NCBI GenBank assembly: GCA_963749115.1
Contig: CAVVLP010000007.1
Span: 62,001 to 126,000 of the forward strand
DNA: 64,000 nucleotides
Source: SZUA-36 sp963749115
GTDB taxonomy: Bacteria > Pseudomonadota > Gammaproteobacteria > Xanthomonadales > SZUA-36
Direction of reading: 5' to 3'
Shown: positions 10,412 to 21,268 of the stretch, in pieces
Layout of the letters: each line of letters begins with the position of its first letter
How positions within the stretch are numbered: the stretch's first letter is position 1
The notes under the pieces: generated by a model
Databases searched by the model: none
What the model saw: the letters and a program-made list of their open reading frames with translations, nothing else
Told to the model about the DNA's origin: nothing
Program-made: the position numbers and the translations under genes

Positions 10412-10431
10412 GGGATAGAATCCACTATCCC
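10412..10431 (+). promoter_or_regulatory. Inverted repeat in the glnS leader
   Basis: GGGATAG and CTATCCC are separated by 6 bases, 33 bases upstream of the glnS start codon. It could be an operator or a small leader hairpin; nothing further can be said from the sequence. Confidence 0.3.
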
Positions 10432-10463
10432 GTATATCTGACAACAGTTAAAAGGCCAATTCA

Positions 10464-12140
10464 TTGAACGACGAGAAGACTCCACCTGTAAGCAATTTTA
10501 TACGCAATATTGTCATACAAGACCTCGAGTCCGGTAAGCACGATAAAATTGTTACGCGCTTTCCTCCTGAGCCCAATGGTCATCTGCATATCGGCCATGC
10601 CAAGTCCATTTGCCTGAATTTTGGTTTGGCTGCCGAGTTTGGCGGCACCACCAATTTGCGATTTGACGACACCAACCCGTTGAAGGAAAGTGAGGATTTT
10701 GCCCAGGCCATCATGAATGATGTCCGCTGGCTGGGTTTTGAATGGAACGAATTGCGTCATGCTTCTGATTATTTTCAGCAACTCTATGATTATGCGGTCT
10801 ACCTGATAAAAACAGGTAAAGCGTATGTCGATAGCCAGGATGCCGGAACGGTGCGCTCAAGTCGCGGATCATTCAATGTCGAGGGCACAGAAAGTCCATT
10901 TCGTGATCGATCGGTAGAGGAAAACCTGGATCTGTTTGAGCGCATGAAAAACGGTGAGTTCGCAGATGGTGAGCATGTTCTGCGCGCCCGAATTGACATG
11001 GCGTCAGGCAATATGCACATGCGCGATCCGGCCATCTATCGCATCCGTAAAGTTGCACATCATCGCACCGGCGATAAATGGAATATCTACCCTATGTACG
11101 ACTGGGCTCACGGTATCTCAGACGCCATTGAAGGTATCACCCATTCTGTGTGCACTCTGGAATTCGAAGAACACCGGCCATTGTATGACTGGTTTTTAGA
11201 CAATATTCCCGCACCGTGTCACCCACGTCAGATAGAGTTTGCGCGTGGTAATCTGGATTTTACTGTCATGAGCAAGCGTAAGCTAAGACAGCTGGTTGAA
11301 GAGGGCCATGTATCCGGCTGGGATGACCCGCGTATGCCGACCATTGCCGGTCTGCGTCGCCGTGGATATACGGCAGAGTCGATTCGCACCTTCTGGAAAG
11401 AGGCTGGTGTGTCAAAGGCCGAGAGCATTATCCCGATGGGAGTGCTTGAGAATGCCGTGCGCAATGACATGAATGAACATGCGCCACGTGTTATGGCGGT
11501 GCTGGACCCGGTAAAAGTGGTTCTGACCAACTACCCGGAAGGTGAAAACGAATGGATAGAAGCACCATCTCATCCACAAAAACCTGAAATGGGTACCCGT
11601 TCTGTTCCCCTGGGCCGGGAAATCTGGATCGAGCGAGGTGATTTTATGGAGGAGCCGCCGCGGAAGTTCTTTCGTCTGCGTCCGGGTGGTGAAGTCCGCT
11701 TGCGTAATGCCTTTATTATCAGGTGCACCGATGTTATCAAGGATTCCGAAGGCAATATTTCCGAGATTCATTGTGAGTATGACCCGGATAGCCGTAGTGG
11801 TTTGCCGGGTGCTTCACGTAAGGTCAAGGGTACCATTCACTGGGTTTCCGTTGAGCATGGCGTCAATGCCGAGGTTCGTCTCTACGACCGCCTGTTCAGC
11901 GTGGCCAACCCTTTGGCTGACAAGGAAAAGGATTATCTTGAGTTTCTGAACCCTCACTCGCTGGATATTGTTTCTGATGCGGTTGTAGAGCCGGCAGTGG
12001 CAGCGGGCAGTCCCGGGGATTTCTTTCAGTTTGAACGCGTGGGTTATTTTACTATCGACCAGGACAGCGAAGATCCGGAACGGCCAATTTTGAACAGGAC
12101 CGTTTCACTTCGTGATTCCTGGGCTAAAATGAATAAATAG
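10464..12140 (+). CDS. glnS: Glutaminyl-tRNA synthetase
   Basis: Class I aminoacyl-tRNA synthetase that charges tRNA-Gln with glutamine in the cytoplasm. It is intact at 558 residues (E. coli GlnS 554). The HIGH motif is seen in PEPNGHLHIGHAKS (residues 42-45) and the KMSKS-type motif as VMSKRKL near residue 267. The anticodon-binding beta-barrel region follows (LVLTNYPEGE-like segment, IHCEYDPDSRSG). A TTG start at 10464 is proposed because the coding sequence MNDEKTPPVSNFIRN fits the family N-terminus and no ATG is available; upstream is an AAAAGG element. Confidence 0.96.
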   Translation: MNDEKTPPVSNFIRNIVIQDLESGKHDKIVTRFPPEPNGHLHIGHAKSICLNFGLAAEFGGTTNLRFDDTNPLKESEDFAQAIMNDVRWLGFEWNELRHASDYFQQLYDYAVYLIKTGKAYVDSQDAGTVRSSRGSFNVEGTESPFRDRSVEENLDLFERMKNGEFADGEHVLRARIDMASGNMHMRDPAIYRIRKVAHHRTGDKWNIYPMYDWAHGISDAIEGITHSVCTLEFEEHRPLYDWFLDNIPAPCHPRQIEFARGNLDFTVMSKRKLRQLVEEGHVSGWDDPRMPTIAGLRRRGYTAESIRTFWKEAGVSKAESIIPMGVLENAVRNDMNEHAPRVMAVLDPVKVVLTNYPEGENEWIEAPSHPQKPEMGTRSVPLGREIWIERGDFMEEPPRKFFRLRPGGEVRLRNAFIIRCTDVIKDSEGNISEIHCEYDPDSRSGLPGASRKVKGTIHWVSVEHGVNAEVRLYDRLFSVANPLADKEKDYLEFLNPHSLDIVSDAVVEPAVAAGSPGDFFQFERVGYFTIDQDSEDPERPILNRTVSLRDSWAKMNK

Positions 12141-12223
12141 CGGGTGACTTGAGGCACACTCGTATGTGCCATGGCTTTGTTAGAATGCCAGATCAATCGG
12201 GCTGTATTTAAGTAAGGAGATTT

Positions 12224-12808
12224 ATGATGGGTTGGATATTACTTGCATTAATTGTTGGTGCAGTCTTATTTGCGATTTCAATCTACAACCGTCTGGTTGC
12301 AGGCAGGAATCGTTTCAAGAATGCGTTCGCACAAATTGACGTGCAGTTAACACGTCGTCATGACCTGATACCCAACCTCGTGGAAACGGCCAAGGGTTAT
12401 ATGAAGCATGAGCGTGAAACGCTCGAAGCTGTCATCAATGCACGCAACACGGCGGTATCCGGTCTGAAGGCCGCTGCAAAAGATCCGTCTGATCCCGAAG
12501 CCATGAAGCAACTGGCAAAGGCGGAACAGGGGTTATCCGGGGCACTTGGCAGGTTGTTTGCTCTTTCAGAATCCTACCCTGATTTGAAAGCCAACCAAAA
12601 CATGATGCAGCTATCCGAAGAGTTGACAACTACCGAAAACAAGGTTGCATTCGCGCGACAGGCCTATAACGATGCGGTCATGCTATACAACACCTTGCGC
12701 GAGTCCTTTCCGAACAACTTTTTTGCCGGCTGGTTCAGTTTCAAGCACGCAGAACTGCTGGAAATCGAGGATGAAGCCAAACGCGAAGTACCCCAGGTTT
12801 CATTTTAA
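12224..12808 (+). CDS. lemA: LemA family protein
   Basis: A 194-residue LemA protein with a single N-terminal transmembrane helix (WILLALIVGAVLFAISIYN) followed by the conserved LemA start: RNRFKNAFAQIDVQLTRRHD, LIPNLVETAKGYMKHE, and the long helical hairpin ending FNNFFAGWF-like. LemA proteins are membrane-anchored with a periplasmic or cytoplasmic four-helix domain of unknown biochemical role and are often next to an M48 or TPM-domain gene, as here. Strong Shine-Dalgarno AAGGAG precedes ATG 12224. Confidence 0.93.
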   Translation: MMGWILLALIVGAVLFAISIYNRLVAGRNRFKNAFAQIDVQLTRRHDLIPNLVETAKGYMKHERETLEAVINARNTAVSGLKAAAKDPSDPEAMKQLAKAEQGLSGALGRLFALSESYPDLKANQNMMQLSEELTTTENKVAFARQAYNDAVMLYNTLRESFPNNFFAGWFSFKHAELLEIEDEAKREVPQVSF

Positions 12809-12823
12809 GTTGTCACGGGATGC

Positions 12824-12850
12824 AATGGCTGCCCTATACGGGCAGCCATT
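12824..12850 (+). other. Hairpin between lemA and the M48 protease gene
   Basis: Perfect 11-bp stem AATGGCTGCCC/GGGCAGCCATT with loop TATAC, 15 bases after the lemA stop. No T-tract follows, so it is more likely an mRNA-stabilising or partial attenuator structure within a lemA-protease operon than a full terminator. Confidence 0.5.
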
Positions 12851-12868
12851 TGTCACACGGGGGCTTAA

Positions 12869-14778
12869 GTGAATTTCTTCGAACACCAGGAGCAGGCGCG
12901 ACGTCAGAGTCGATGGCTGGTTTTCCTGTTCATCCTCGCTGTCTTGGTCATTATCGTGGTGATTGATCTTGCCGTTTTGGTAGCGTTGGGTTTTATGAAC
13001 ACCGAGCAACAGCAGTTTGTATTCAGCGTTCAGACACTGAAAGCCAATATACCAACACTTTTAGGTGGCGCGGCAGTGACCGCTGCCGTGATAGCCATTG
13101 CAAGTCTTTTCAAGACGGTTTCACTGCGTTCGGGTGGCGGAAAAGTTGCACGGGATTTGGGCGGCGTCCTGGTTGAAGCGGATGCGCGTGACCCTTTACG
13201 CAGACGTTTGTACAACGTCGTTGAGGAAATTGCGCTGGCCTCAGGTATCCCTGTACCGGAGATCTACGTGCTGGAGCAGGAGTCCGGCATCAATGCGTTC
13301 GCAGCCGGTTTTTCAACCGGCAGACGCCGCAGTGGCGGTTACCCGGGGGGCACTGGAAAAACTTAACCGGGGTGAACTCCAAGGCGTTATAGCCCACGAA
13401 TTCAGTCACATATTCAATGGGGATATGCGTCTCAATATCCGCCTGATGGGTGCCTTGTTCGGAATACTGGTGTTGTCGTTGATCGGTCGCCGGGTATTGC
13501 ATGGTTCCTATTACGTGGGCCGTTCAAAAAACAGCAATGGTGGAGCCATTGTGCTGGTCGCTGTTGCAGTCATGCTGGTGGGTTACATAGGTTTGTTTTT
13601 CGGTCGCTGGATAAAGTCTGCAGTTTCCCGCCAGCGTGAATACCTTGCGGATGCTTCAGCAGTGCAGTTCACACGTGATCCTGACGGTATTGCAGGCGCG
13701 CTTAAAAAGATCGCTGTCTACAGTGATGCGTCTTATCTGAATGTGGAAACCGAGGAGGTTAGCCACATGTTGTTTGGTAGCGGAGAGCGGGTGAGTATGT
13801 TCTCGACCCACCCGCCGTTGAACGAACGAATTGGGCGTATCGATAAATCTTTCAAGCCGGATGACCTCGTACAGTTGGCCAAAAGTATTCAGCGTCAGGG
13901 TCAGGCCGAGGCTGAACAGGCAGCAAAACAGCAGAAAAAAGAGAAATCATCTCAAGGGGGCATGTTTGATGCTGACAACCTGATTGATCAGATCGGTAAT
14001 CCGGATTTCTCCAGAATATTGATGGCGGCTGCACTGGCGGCTTCTATTCCGGAAGAAATCAGCCAGGCTGCACATTCCAACCAATGGGCAACGGAGGTGC
14101 TTTTTTATTGCCTGATGGACAAGGATGAGGAGATTCGCGAGCAACAATTACTGTTTGTCGCACAGAACATGGGGCAGTGACAGCGAGGCACGTGTACGAG
14201 GTTTGTTGAGTGCTGCTCCTGATTTGGCACGGGAACAACGTCTGCCTTTACTGGAGATTTCAATCCCGGAGTTGAAACGCAGACCACCTGACCACGTCAG
14301 CAAGGTTCTTGCCACTGTAAAACTGTTAAATGAAGCTGACGGGCAAACCGATGTGTTTGAGTACCTGATGGCAAAAATTATCGCCCAGCACTTGTGGGAA
14401 TCCGTCAATCCTCACCAGGTCAGGCTCTCGGGCAAGGGTAACCTGACACAGGTGACCGACAAGGCGCTGGACGTGATCGCAGTGCTGGCCATGCATGGCA
14501 ATGAAACCAGGGCAGATGTCAAAAGCGCCTATCAAGCGGGAAGCCGGATACTTGGAGCAGAAGTTCCAATGCCTGATATTGAAGATTGGAGTGAAGCTCT
14601 GGATGTGGCACTGCCAGCGCTTGATCAACTCAAACCGGCTGACAAGGGAAAACTGGTCAAGGCCCTGATAGCGACCGTGATGTCAGATAACAGGGTTGCC
14701 GTGGCGGAAATGGAATTACTACGCGTGGTGTGCTCGGTGATTCATGTACCGTTACCGATGATCACTGGTGGAGAATAG
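12869..14778 (+). CDS. M48 family membrane metalloprotease, two frameshifts
   Basis: HtpX-related zinc endopeptidase of about 635 residues when reconstructed. It has two N-terminal transmembrane helices (residues 17-45 and about 67-85), then the peptidase region with NAFAAGFS, ADAAVAVTRGALE, zinc motif HEFSH and the later SRQREYLADASAVQFTRDP with the third ligand Glu. Two more hydrophobic segments lie between the motifs, and a long helical C-terminal extension continues to 14778. Extra bases at about 13316 (FS must run into PADAAV) and in a GGGG run at 14171-14174 split the gene into three frames. The C-terminal domain is longer than in HtpX (E. coli about 293 residues) and resembles the LemA-partner M48 proteases. 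Confidence 0.88.
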
Positions 14779-14854
14779 AATCCGGACACTTTCTCCTTCC
14801 CGATACAATGTGCCCCGCTTGTGACTCACTCAAATCGGGTATAGTTGCCTCAAA

Positions 14855-17055
14855 ATGTACAAAACAAACCCTAAAAACTGGCAACTGCGTCTGCTGAAAG
14901 TCTCGGCATGGTGTCTGCTGGCCGCTTACCTGGTCACCGTCCCTGCAACCGCCCAGGTACTGGCTGATCCAAAGGCGGCAGAAGCAACTGAAGACACATG
15001 GAAGGCTCCTGACCTGGCTGCGCTGCCTTCGGATTGGTGGTCGGCGCTCGTGGGTGAATCAGCCGAGATAACCGATCAGCGTGTAAGTGAGTTCCTTGAT
15101 GCGCTGGAGCAACGAACCAAGGGTCTGGATGGCGATGAACTGATAACGGCGCAAAACGGATTGGCTTACATCAGGAGCCAGTTCGAACTGCTGGCACTGG
15201 CAAGGCAAGGACCTCTTGATCAGCGGTATGACCCACCGCTGGCAAAAGATACCTATTTCATTGACGAATTGCTGAATCTCCGCTCCCAATGGCGTGCACT
15301 GGCAACCAACGCAACCCAGGTTGAGTTGCAGATCGATCAGTCTCAAAGAAAAACCAGCTTACTTCAGGATCGCAGGGACAAATTGTTACGTGATTACAGT
15401 TCCACCGATGCGGAGTCACCCTCAAGGATACTTGCCGGAATCAATCGGGTATCGGCCAGGGTCGAATATGAACTGGCGCAGATAAACACGGAAAATTCCC
15501 GGAAAACCTTAAAACTTATCGAGACACAAAGTCAGCTGCTAAATGAACAGCAGGCGTTTGCGCAGGACCATTTGGTCAGCACCGATGCAACTTTGGCCGA
15601 CTTGCAAAAGGCAAGAAGTTGAAGCCAGTGCAAGAGTGACCGAAATGACAAAGAAAGTGGCTGCTCTGCAACCACAATTATTAAATGCCCTTTCAGCCGA
15701 GACCGTTAACCCGAGCCTGGAGTTGCTCAGGCAACAACAGCTGACACGAGCCTCGGCAGAGGCCGAGTTGGCGCAACTTCAGGCTTTGTTGGTCACTGCT
15801 AAAACAGACTGGTACCAATTCCGCGCTAATTTGTTGGAACCCGGATTTGATGTCCAGTCCGCTACGACACAGGCCCGCCGGGTAACTGATGAAGCACTTA
15901 AGCAGGTAGAGCTTTGGTATTCCACCAGTCAATCGACACTGATCACACCTTCGTCTGACACGAGTCTGAACACGGTTAAGAATTTTGAAATCGCCCAGTC
16001 CGTTGCTCGCGATACACTGGCACTTGATCGGTCAGATAAGGAGTACCAGCGATGATCTTTTGTTCATCCAGGAAATTCTTACGAAGGAATTCATCTCTGC
16101 ACAAAGTGGTTTAAGTAAAACGGGTGCACGTCTGGGTCTTGCTCTTGGTAACGCGTGGGACCGCGTCAATGAAATGTCCGATTTTCATCTGTTTGATATT
16201 GGCGATACACCAGTCACCCCGGCCGGCCTTATTAAAATGCTATTTATCCTGGGTCTGGCAATCGGAATTTCCTGGCTGATTCGTCACCTTCTTGCCCGTG
16301 GTGTCCGAAAAAGGCAGGCCGCCCAAAGCCCGGCTTTCTATGCCCTTGGCAGGATATTGCACTATATTATCGTGATGGCGGGCAGCTTTGCTGCGCTCGG
16401 CTCGATCGGTATCGACTTCACCAGCTTTGCGTTGATTGCAGGTGCCTTGTCAGTCGGTATCGGCTTTGGCCTGCAGGCCATTGTCAGTAATTTTGTTTCA
16501 GGGCTTATCCTGCTGTTTGAAGGCACCATGCGGGTTGGTGATTTTATCGAGTTGGATACTAATTTGCGTGGCGTGGTCAAGGAGATCAATACCCGTGCCA
16601 CCGTGATCACCACCAATGATAGCGTGGATGTCGTCGTGCCTAACTCCGTGTTGGTCACCACCCAGCTGACCAACTGGACTTTGCGGGAGACTTACGGGCG
16701 GATGCGGGTATCATTTGGTGTGGCTTATGGTACGGACAAGGAACTTGTCAAAAACCTGGCACTTGAAGCCGTTAAAAAAGTAGATTGTGCGCTGACTCAC
16801 ATGCCTGACCGGGAACCCCAGATCAGGCTTGTCAACTTTGGTGACAACGCATTGGAATTTACCGTCCTGTTTTGGGTAAGCCGGCAAGGTGTGCGTCGAC
16901 CCGGCAGGACGCGGGCGAGTTTTATGTGGGAACTCGAAACACTTTTGGTTGAAAATGGTGTCGAAATTCCGTTCCCGCAAAGAGACGTCCATGTCAAAAG
17001 TGACTTCCGGGCATCGCTGGAACCGGCGCTGGAGCCCGGTTCGTCAGAGGACTAA
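14855..17055 (+). CDS. MscS-family mechanosensitive channel with long periplasmic domain, two frameshifts
   Basis: Large-type MscS channel of about 730 residues. It has a signal peptide (WCLLAAYLVTVPATAQ), then about 370 residues of helical, probably periplasmic domain rich in Gln/Glu/Leu. Then come membrane helices and the channel core: pore-lining helix LSVGIGFGLQAIVSNFVSG, beta domain GTMRVGDFIELD, and VVVPNSVLVTTQLTNWT. The core is typical of the MscS superfamily; the N-terminal domain places it with MscK/YbiO-like members that release solutes on hypo-osmotic shock. Extra bases near 15611 and 16047 break the frame; removing both gives a continuous protein. Confidence 0.9.
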
Positions 17056-17093
17056 AACGGTATACTGATTAACGATGGATAAAGGACTTTGAT

Positions 17094-20000
17094 TTGACAT
17101 TAACGCGAATATCCCTGGGTAACCCGGTTGCAGTGATCGTTGCAGGTATCCTGGTGGTTATTTTTGGCACCCTGAGCCTGATACGTCTGCCAGTCCAGAT
17201 GACACCGGAGATCGAACGCCCCGAGATTTCCGTCAGAACGTCATGGCGTGCATCAGCGCCAAGTGAGATTGAGTCAGAGATCATTGAGCCCCAGGAAGAT
17301 GTTCTGCGCAGCGTTCCAGGTCTGCTCAGGATGTCTTCAAGCTCGAGTTTTGGCAGTGGCTCCATTCAAATGGAGTTTGCCATTGGCACCGACATGAATC
17401 GTGCGCTCATCGAAGTCATGAACCGTTTAAACCAGGTTCCCAGGTATCCTATCGATGCCAATGAACCTCTGATCAGTGTTGGCGGTAGCAGCTTTGAGAA
17501 AGTCATAGCCTGGTTTGCCGTGAGTTTGAAACCCGGTAACGAGCGTCCGATTGAGTCTTACCAGGATTTCCTTGAAGAGAATGTTATTACCCGGCTGGAA
17601 AGGGTGCCAGGTGTGTCGAGAACCGGGGCCTTTGGTGGCCGCACTCACGAAGTGAGGATTACGTTTGATCCTTACAAAGCAGCAAATATTGGTCTGGACC
17701 TGACTTCAATTTCCGGCGAGTTGGGTTCGAACTCGAATGTTTCCGCTGGCAGTACCGAGGTTGGCCGACGCCAATTTACAGTCCGCTTTAGCGGTAAATA
17801 TGAAGTTGAATCGCTCGGCGACCTGGTGCTTGAATGGCGCGAAGGTAAACCCATACGACTGAAGGATATTGCGCGTATTGAAATGACCATGGTGGATCCG
17901 ACCACCATGCTGCATATGAATGGTGGAGCGTCGATTGCGGTCAACGTAACACCCGAATCAGGTGTCAACGTACTCGAGGTCATGACGGCCCTGAAAGCAA
18001 CCGTTGCCGACCTGGCAGCCAATGAGCTTGACCGTGCCGGCTTGCTCATCAGTCAAAATTATGATGAATCCATATATGTCACCGGGTCCATCACCATGGT
18101 TCGCAATAATTTGCTGCTGGGCATGACGCTGGCCGTGGTTGTCTTGTGGTGGTTTCTGCGGAAATTCCGCGCCACGTTGATTGTTGCCCTATCCATCCCG
18201 TTGTGTCTTTTTGCCTCGTTCATAGTGCTCAATATTACGGGCCGGACACTGAATATCATCTCCCTTGCTGGTCTTGCTTTCGCCACGGGTATGGTTCTCG
18301 ATGCGGCCATTGTTGTTTTGGAAAATATTTTCAGACAACGTGAAGCGGGTCGCGATGGCAATGATGCTTCCGAGCGCGGCACCGTTCAGGTCTGGGGTGC
18401 GTTGCTGGCGTCGACAGCCACCACGGTTGCCATTTTTATGCCGGTTGTGTTCCTTGAAGATGAAGCTGGACAATTGTTTAGCGACCTCGCCATTACGATA
18501 TCTGCTGCCGTAACCGCGTCACTGATTGTTGCGGTGACAGTATTGCCCTCAGCCGCTGCCAATTGGATCAAGGGCAGTGCCATCAAGGACGTTCATCAGC
18601 ACTGGTGGCGATGGATAAGCAACCACATCATGACCTGGACCGGTACACCCAAGCGACGGCGTATGTGGATCGCAGGCTTGACGATAATACCTATGGTTCT
18701 TCTGCTGATTCTTAAACCTTCAGCCGATTATTTGCCAGAAGGAAAGCGAAACTTCATATTTGGTTTCATGTTGTCACCGCCAGGCCTGGGTGTGGAAACT
18801 GCGAAAAAGGAAGTTATGGATGTTATTGATCAACGACTTGATCAGTACATCAATGGTGAGAACCCGCTTCAGATGGATAGTTACTTTCTGGGTGTGTCAC
18901 CCGGGTTTCGGGACTTTTATCGGTGGTAGAGCAAGTGATTCAGCCGATGTAGATGATTTGATTGGTGTCTTCAATTCCGAGATTCTAACCGGTTTTCCAG
19001 ATACATTCGGTTTTGCCAGTCGGGCTGCTATTTTCGGTGGTGCCAGGGGTGGCCGGCAGATCAATGTGGATCTGCAGGCCGACTCGTTTGAATCCCTGAT
19101 CCAGGGTGGCCAAGCTGGTTTTCAAACCCTGAGGGAAGCCCTGCCTGGCGCAAATGTACGGCCACTGCCGGGTCTTGAACAGGCTGAACCGGAGTTGCGC
19201 CTGATACCGGATGATCGTCGTATTGCAGAGGTGGGCTGGAATCGTTCACGCATGGCCACTGTTATCCGGGCGATGGGCGATGGCGCGTTTATGGGTGAGT
19301 ATTTTGACGGCACACGGCGTTACAACGTGATCATGCGAGCTGAGCAATGGGAGACACCGGAAGAATTGGCGGCGATGCCGGTTGCAACGGCCAACGGTGA
19401 AATTCAGACCATTGGTGAGCTTACTAAAGTTGTACGAACAGCAGGGCCTTCACAGATACGCCGTGTCGACCGCAAACGAACGTTGACATTGCAGGTGACA
19501 CCACCCGGCTCAATGGCCCTGGAAGACGCAATAGGGATCATTGAAGAAAAGGTGCTGCCGGTTATCATGGAACAGTTACCAAGTGATGCATCTATTCAGT
19601 TGCGCGGCACCGCCGAAGCACTTGAACAGGCACTGAAAAGTATGGCCGGTAGTTTTTCATTAGCCATTGTTATTCTCTATTTGCTGATCTCTGCCTTGTT
19701 TCGCTCTTTCAGGGATTCACTACTCGTTATCCTGACAATTCCAATGGCAACTGTAGGTGGCATCATCTCCCTGCGTCTGATTGATTTGGCATTATTCGCT
19801 ACCGGCGGCCAGAAAATGGATCTGTTGACCATGATCGGTTTCGTTATTCTGTTGGGCCTGGTGGTCAATAATGCTATTTTGCTGGTTTATCGGGCACGGG
19901 ATGGTGAGCGGGAAGGAATGTCGCGACGAGATGCGGTAGAAAGTGCTGTCAGGCTGCGCTTGAGGCCCATTCTGATGAGTACAATGACCAGTATTTTCGG

Positions 20001-20172
20001 CATGTTGCCGTTGATGCTGATACCCGGTTCCGGCACGGAACTCTATCGGGGTATGGCTGCGGTAATTGTTGGGGGTATGCTGGTCAGTGCCTTGTTTACA
20101 TTGATCCTGTTGCCCAGTCTATTACGCACCAAAGAAGATGAATATCCAGGTGCACTGGTGACGCAGTTATGA
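17094..20172 (+). CDS. Efflux RND transporter permease subunit, one frameshift
   Basis: Inner-membrane proton-driven pump of about 1025 residues, the normal RND length. The N-terminal helix is followed by the porter domain (MTPEIERPEISVRTSW), the first transmembrane block with the RND proton-relay region (GLAFATGMVLDAAIVVLENI) and the second block (GFVILLGLVVNNAILLVYR). An extra T in the TTTT run near 18917 separates the halves; RDF must run into IGGRASDS. The asparagine/aspartate-rich TM4 pattern (DAAIV) resembles multidrug or heavy-metal RNDs, but the substrate cannot be told. Initiation is probably at TTG 17094 with AAAGGA upstream. The adaptor gene follows rather than precedes it. Confidence 0.92.
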
Positions 20173-20206
20173 AGACCAAGAATATTTCTGATTGGATACG
20201 CGCACA

Positions 20207-21256
20207 ATGAAAAAATTGATATGGTTGTTTCCACTGCTCGCCATTGGATTGGGGTTCATGTCTTCAGCATTGGCGCAGGGTGGCGCCCGGGCAGCCAATG
20301 TGCGTGTGGCCCTGGCTTCAATCCAGTCGATAGCACCGGAAACCGTTGTACCGGGTACGGTTATTAGCCGCAATGATGCCAGGCTTGCTGCGGAAGTGAC
20401 CGGTCGCCTGATTGATGTCGCTGATGTTGGTACTTTTGCTGCAAAAGGTGACGTGGTTGCCAGGATTGAAGACACGATCATCATTCTCCGAAAGGAGGAA
20501 TTATTGGCAGAGGTCGAGCGTGCCCAGGCCAGGTTGAAGTACCTTGAAAGCGAGGAAGGCCGTTATGTCAAGTTGGCGGAATCGAACCTGGCCGCTGCTA
20601 CCAAGCTAGACGAAACACGCTCGGATCGTGATGTTTCGAGAGGGGACCTTCGGGTTGCAAGATCACGTTTGGCGCAGGTAGAAGACCAGTTGTCCCGAAC
20701 CTCAATTCGAGCACCTTTCGATGGTGTTGTAGTTGAGCGCTTGTTGATGCCGGGTGAACGTGTCGACATCGGCGAAAACGTTGTACGTATGGTCGATCAA
20801 CAGCATCTTGAGGTGATCGCAAGAGCGCCCCTCGAGTACTATTCCTATGTGAAACCGGGTCAGCGATTGACCATACAAACAGGTGACAACCTATCAAACG
20901 GCACCGTCAGAACGGTGGTGGCGGTTGGCTCTGAAAATACACATCAGTTTGAACTCAGGCTGGATATTGAAGGTGGCAGTTTTCCCGTGGGTCAGACTCT
21001 GCGGGTTTCTGTTCCAACCTCATATGCCAGGGATGCCCTGGTAGTTCCCCGTGATGCACTGGTGTTGAGACCGGGTAGTATCTCGGTATTTGTCGTGGAC
21101 AGTGAGCAGAAAGCGAAACAGGTTATGGTCACAACCGGTATTGGTTCCGGTGACCAGATTGAAGTCAATGGTGATTTGTCGGATGGGAACACGGTCATCA
21201 TCCGCGGAAATGAACGGCTACGTCCCGGTCAGTCAGTCTCCATCATGGAGGACTGA
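20207..21256 (+). CDS. RND efflux periplasmic adaptor subunit (membrane fusion protein)
   Basis: Periplasmic adaptor of about 349 residues. ATG 20207 gives a clean signal peptide (MKKLIWLFPLLAIGLGFMSS ending ALAQ). Next come the lipoyl half-motif (RLAAEVTGRLIDVADVG), a coiled-coil hairpin (about residues 95-160, Glu/Arg/Leu-rich), the second lipoyl half (TSIRAPFDGVVVERLL) and beta-barrel and membrane-proximal domains (VVPRDALVLRPG). It starts 34 bases after the RND permease stop, so it is in the same operon. No TolC-type outer-membrane factor is nearby, so the pump probably uses a shared one. Confidence 0.93.
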   Translation: MKKLIWLFPLLAIGLGFMSSALAQGGARAANVRVALASIQSIAPETVVPGTVISRNDARLAAEVTGRLIDVADVGTFAAKGDVVARIEDTIIILRKEELLAEVERAQARLKYLESEEGRYVKLAESNLAAATKLDETRSDRDVSRGDLRVARSRLAQVEDQLSRTSIRAPFDGVVVERLLMPGERVDIGENVVRMVDQQHLEVIARAPLEYYSYVKPGQRLTIQTGDNLSNGTVRTVVAVGSENTHQFELRLDIEGGSFPVGQTLRVSVPTSYARDALVVPRDALVLRPGSISVFVVDSEQKAKQVMVTTGIGSGDQIEVNGDLSDGNTVIIRGNERLRPGQSVSIMED

Positions 21257-21268
21257 CCCTTCTTTAAT

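Noticed and set aside
9884..10444. A 186-residue minus-strand open frame in the gap before glnS
   Set aside because: It lies entirely in the hairpin repeat, is Ser/Arg/Thr-rich with no domain, and similar shadows occur in copy B; the repeats explain it.
17094..20172. Programmed frameshift in the RND pump
   Set aside because: No slippery heptamer with downstream structure is evident, and the same +1 type of break is found in a dozen unrelated genes.
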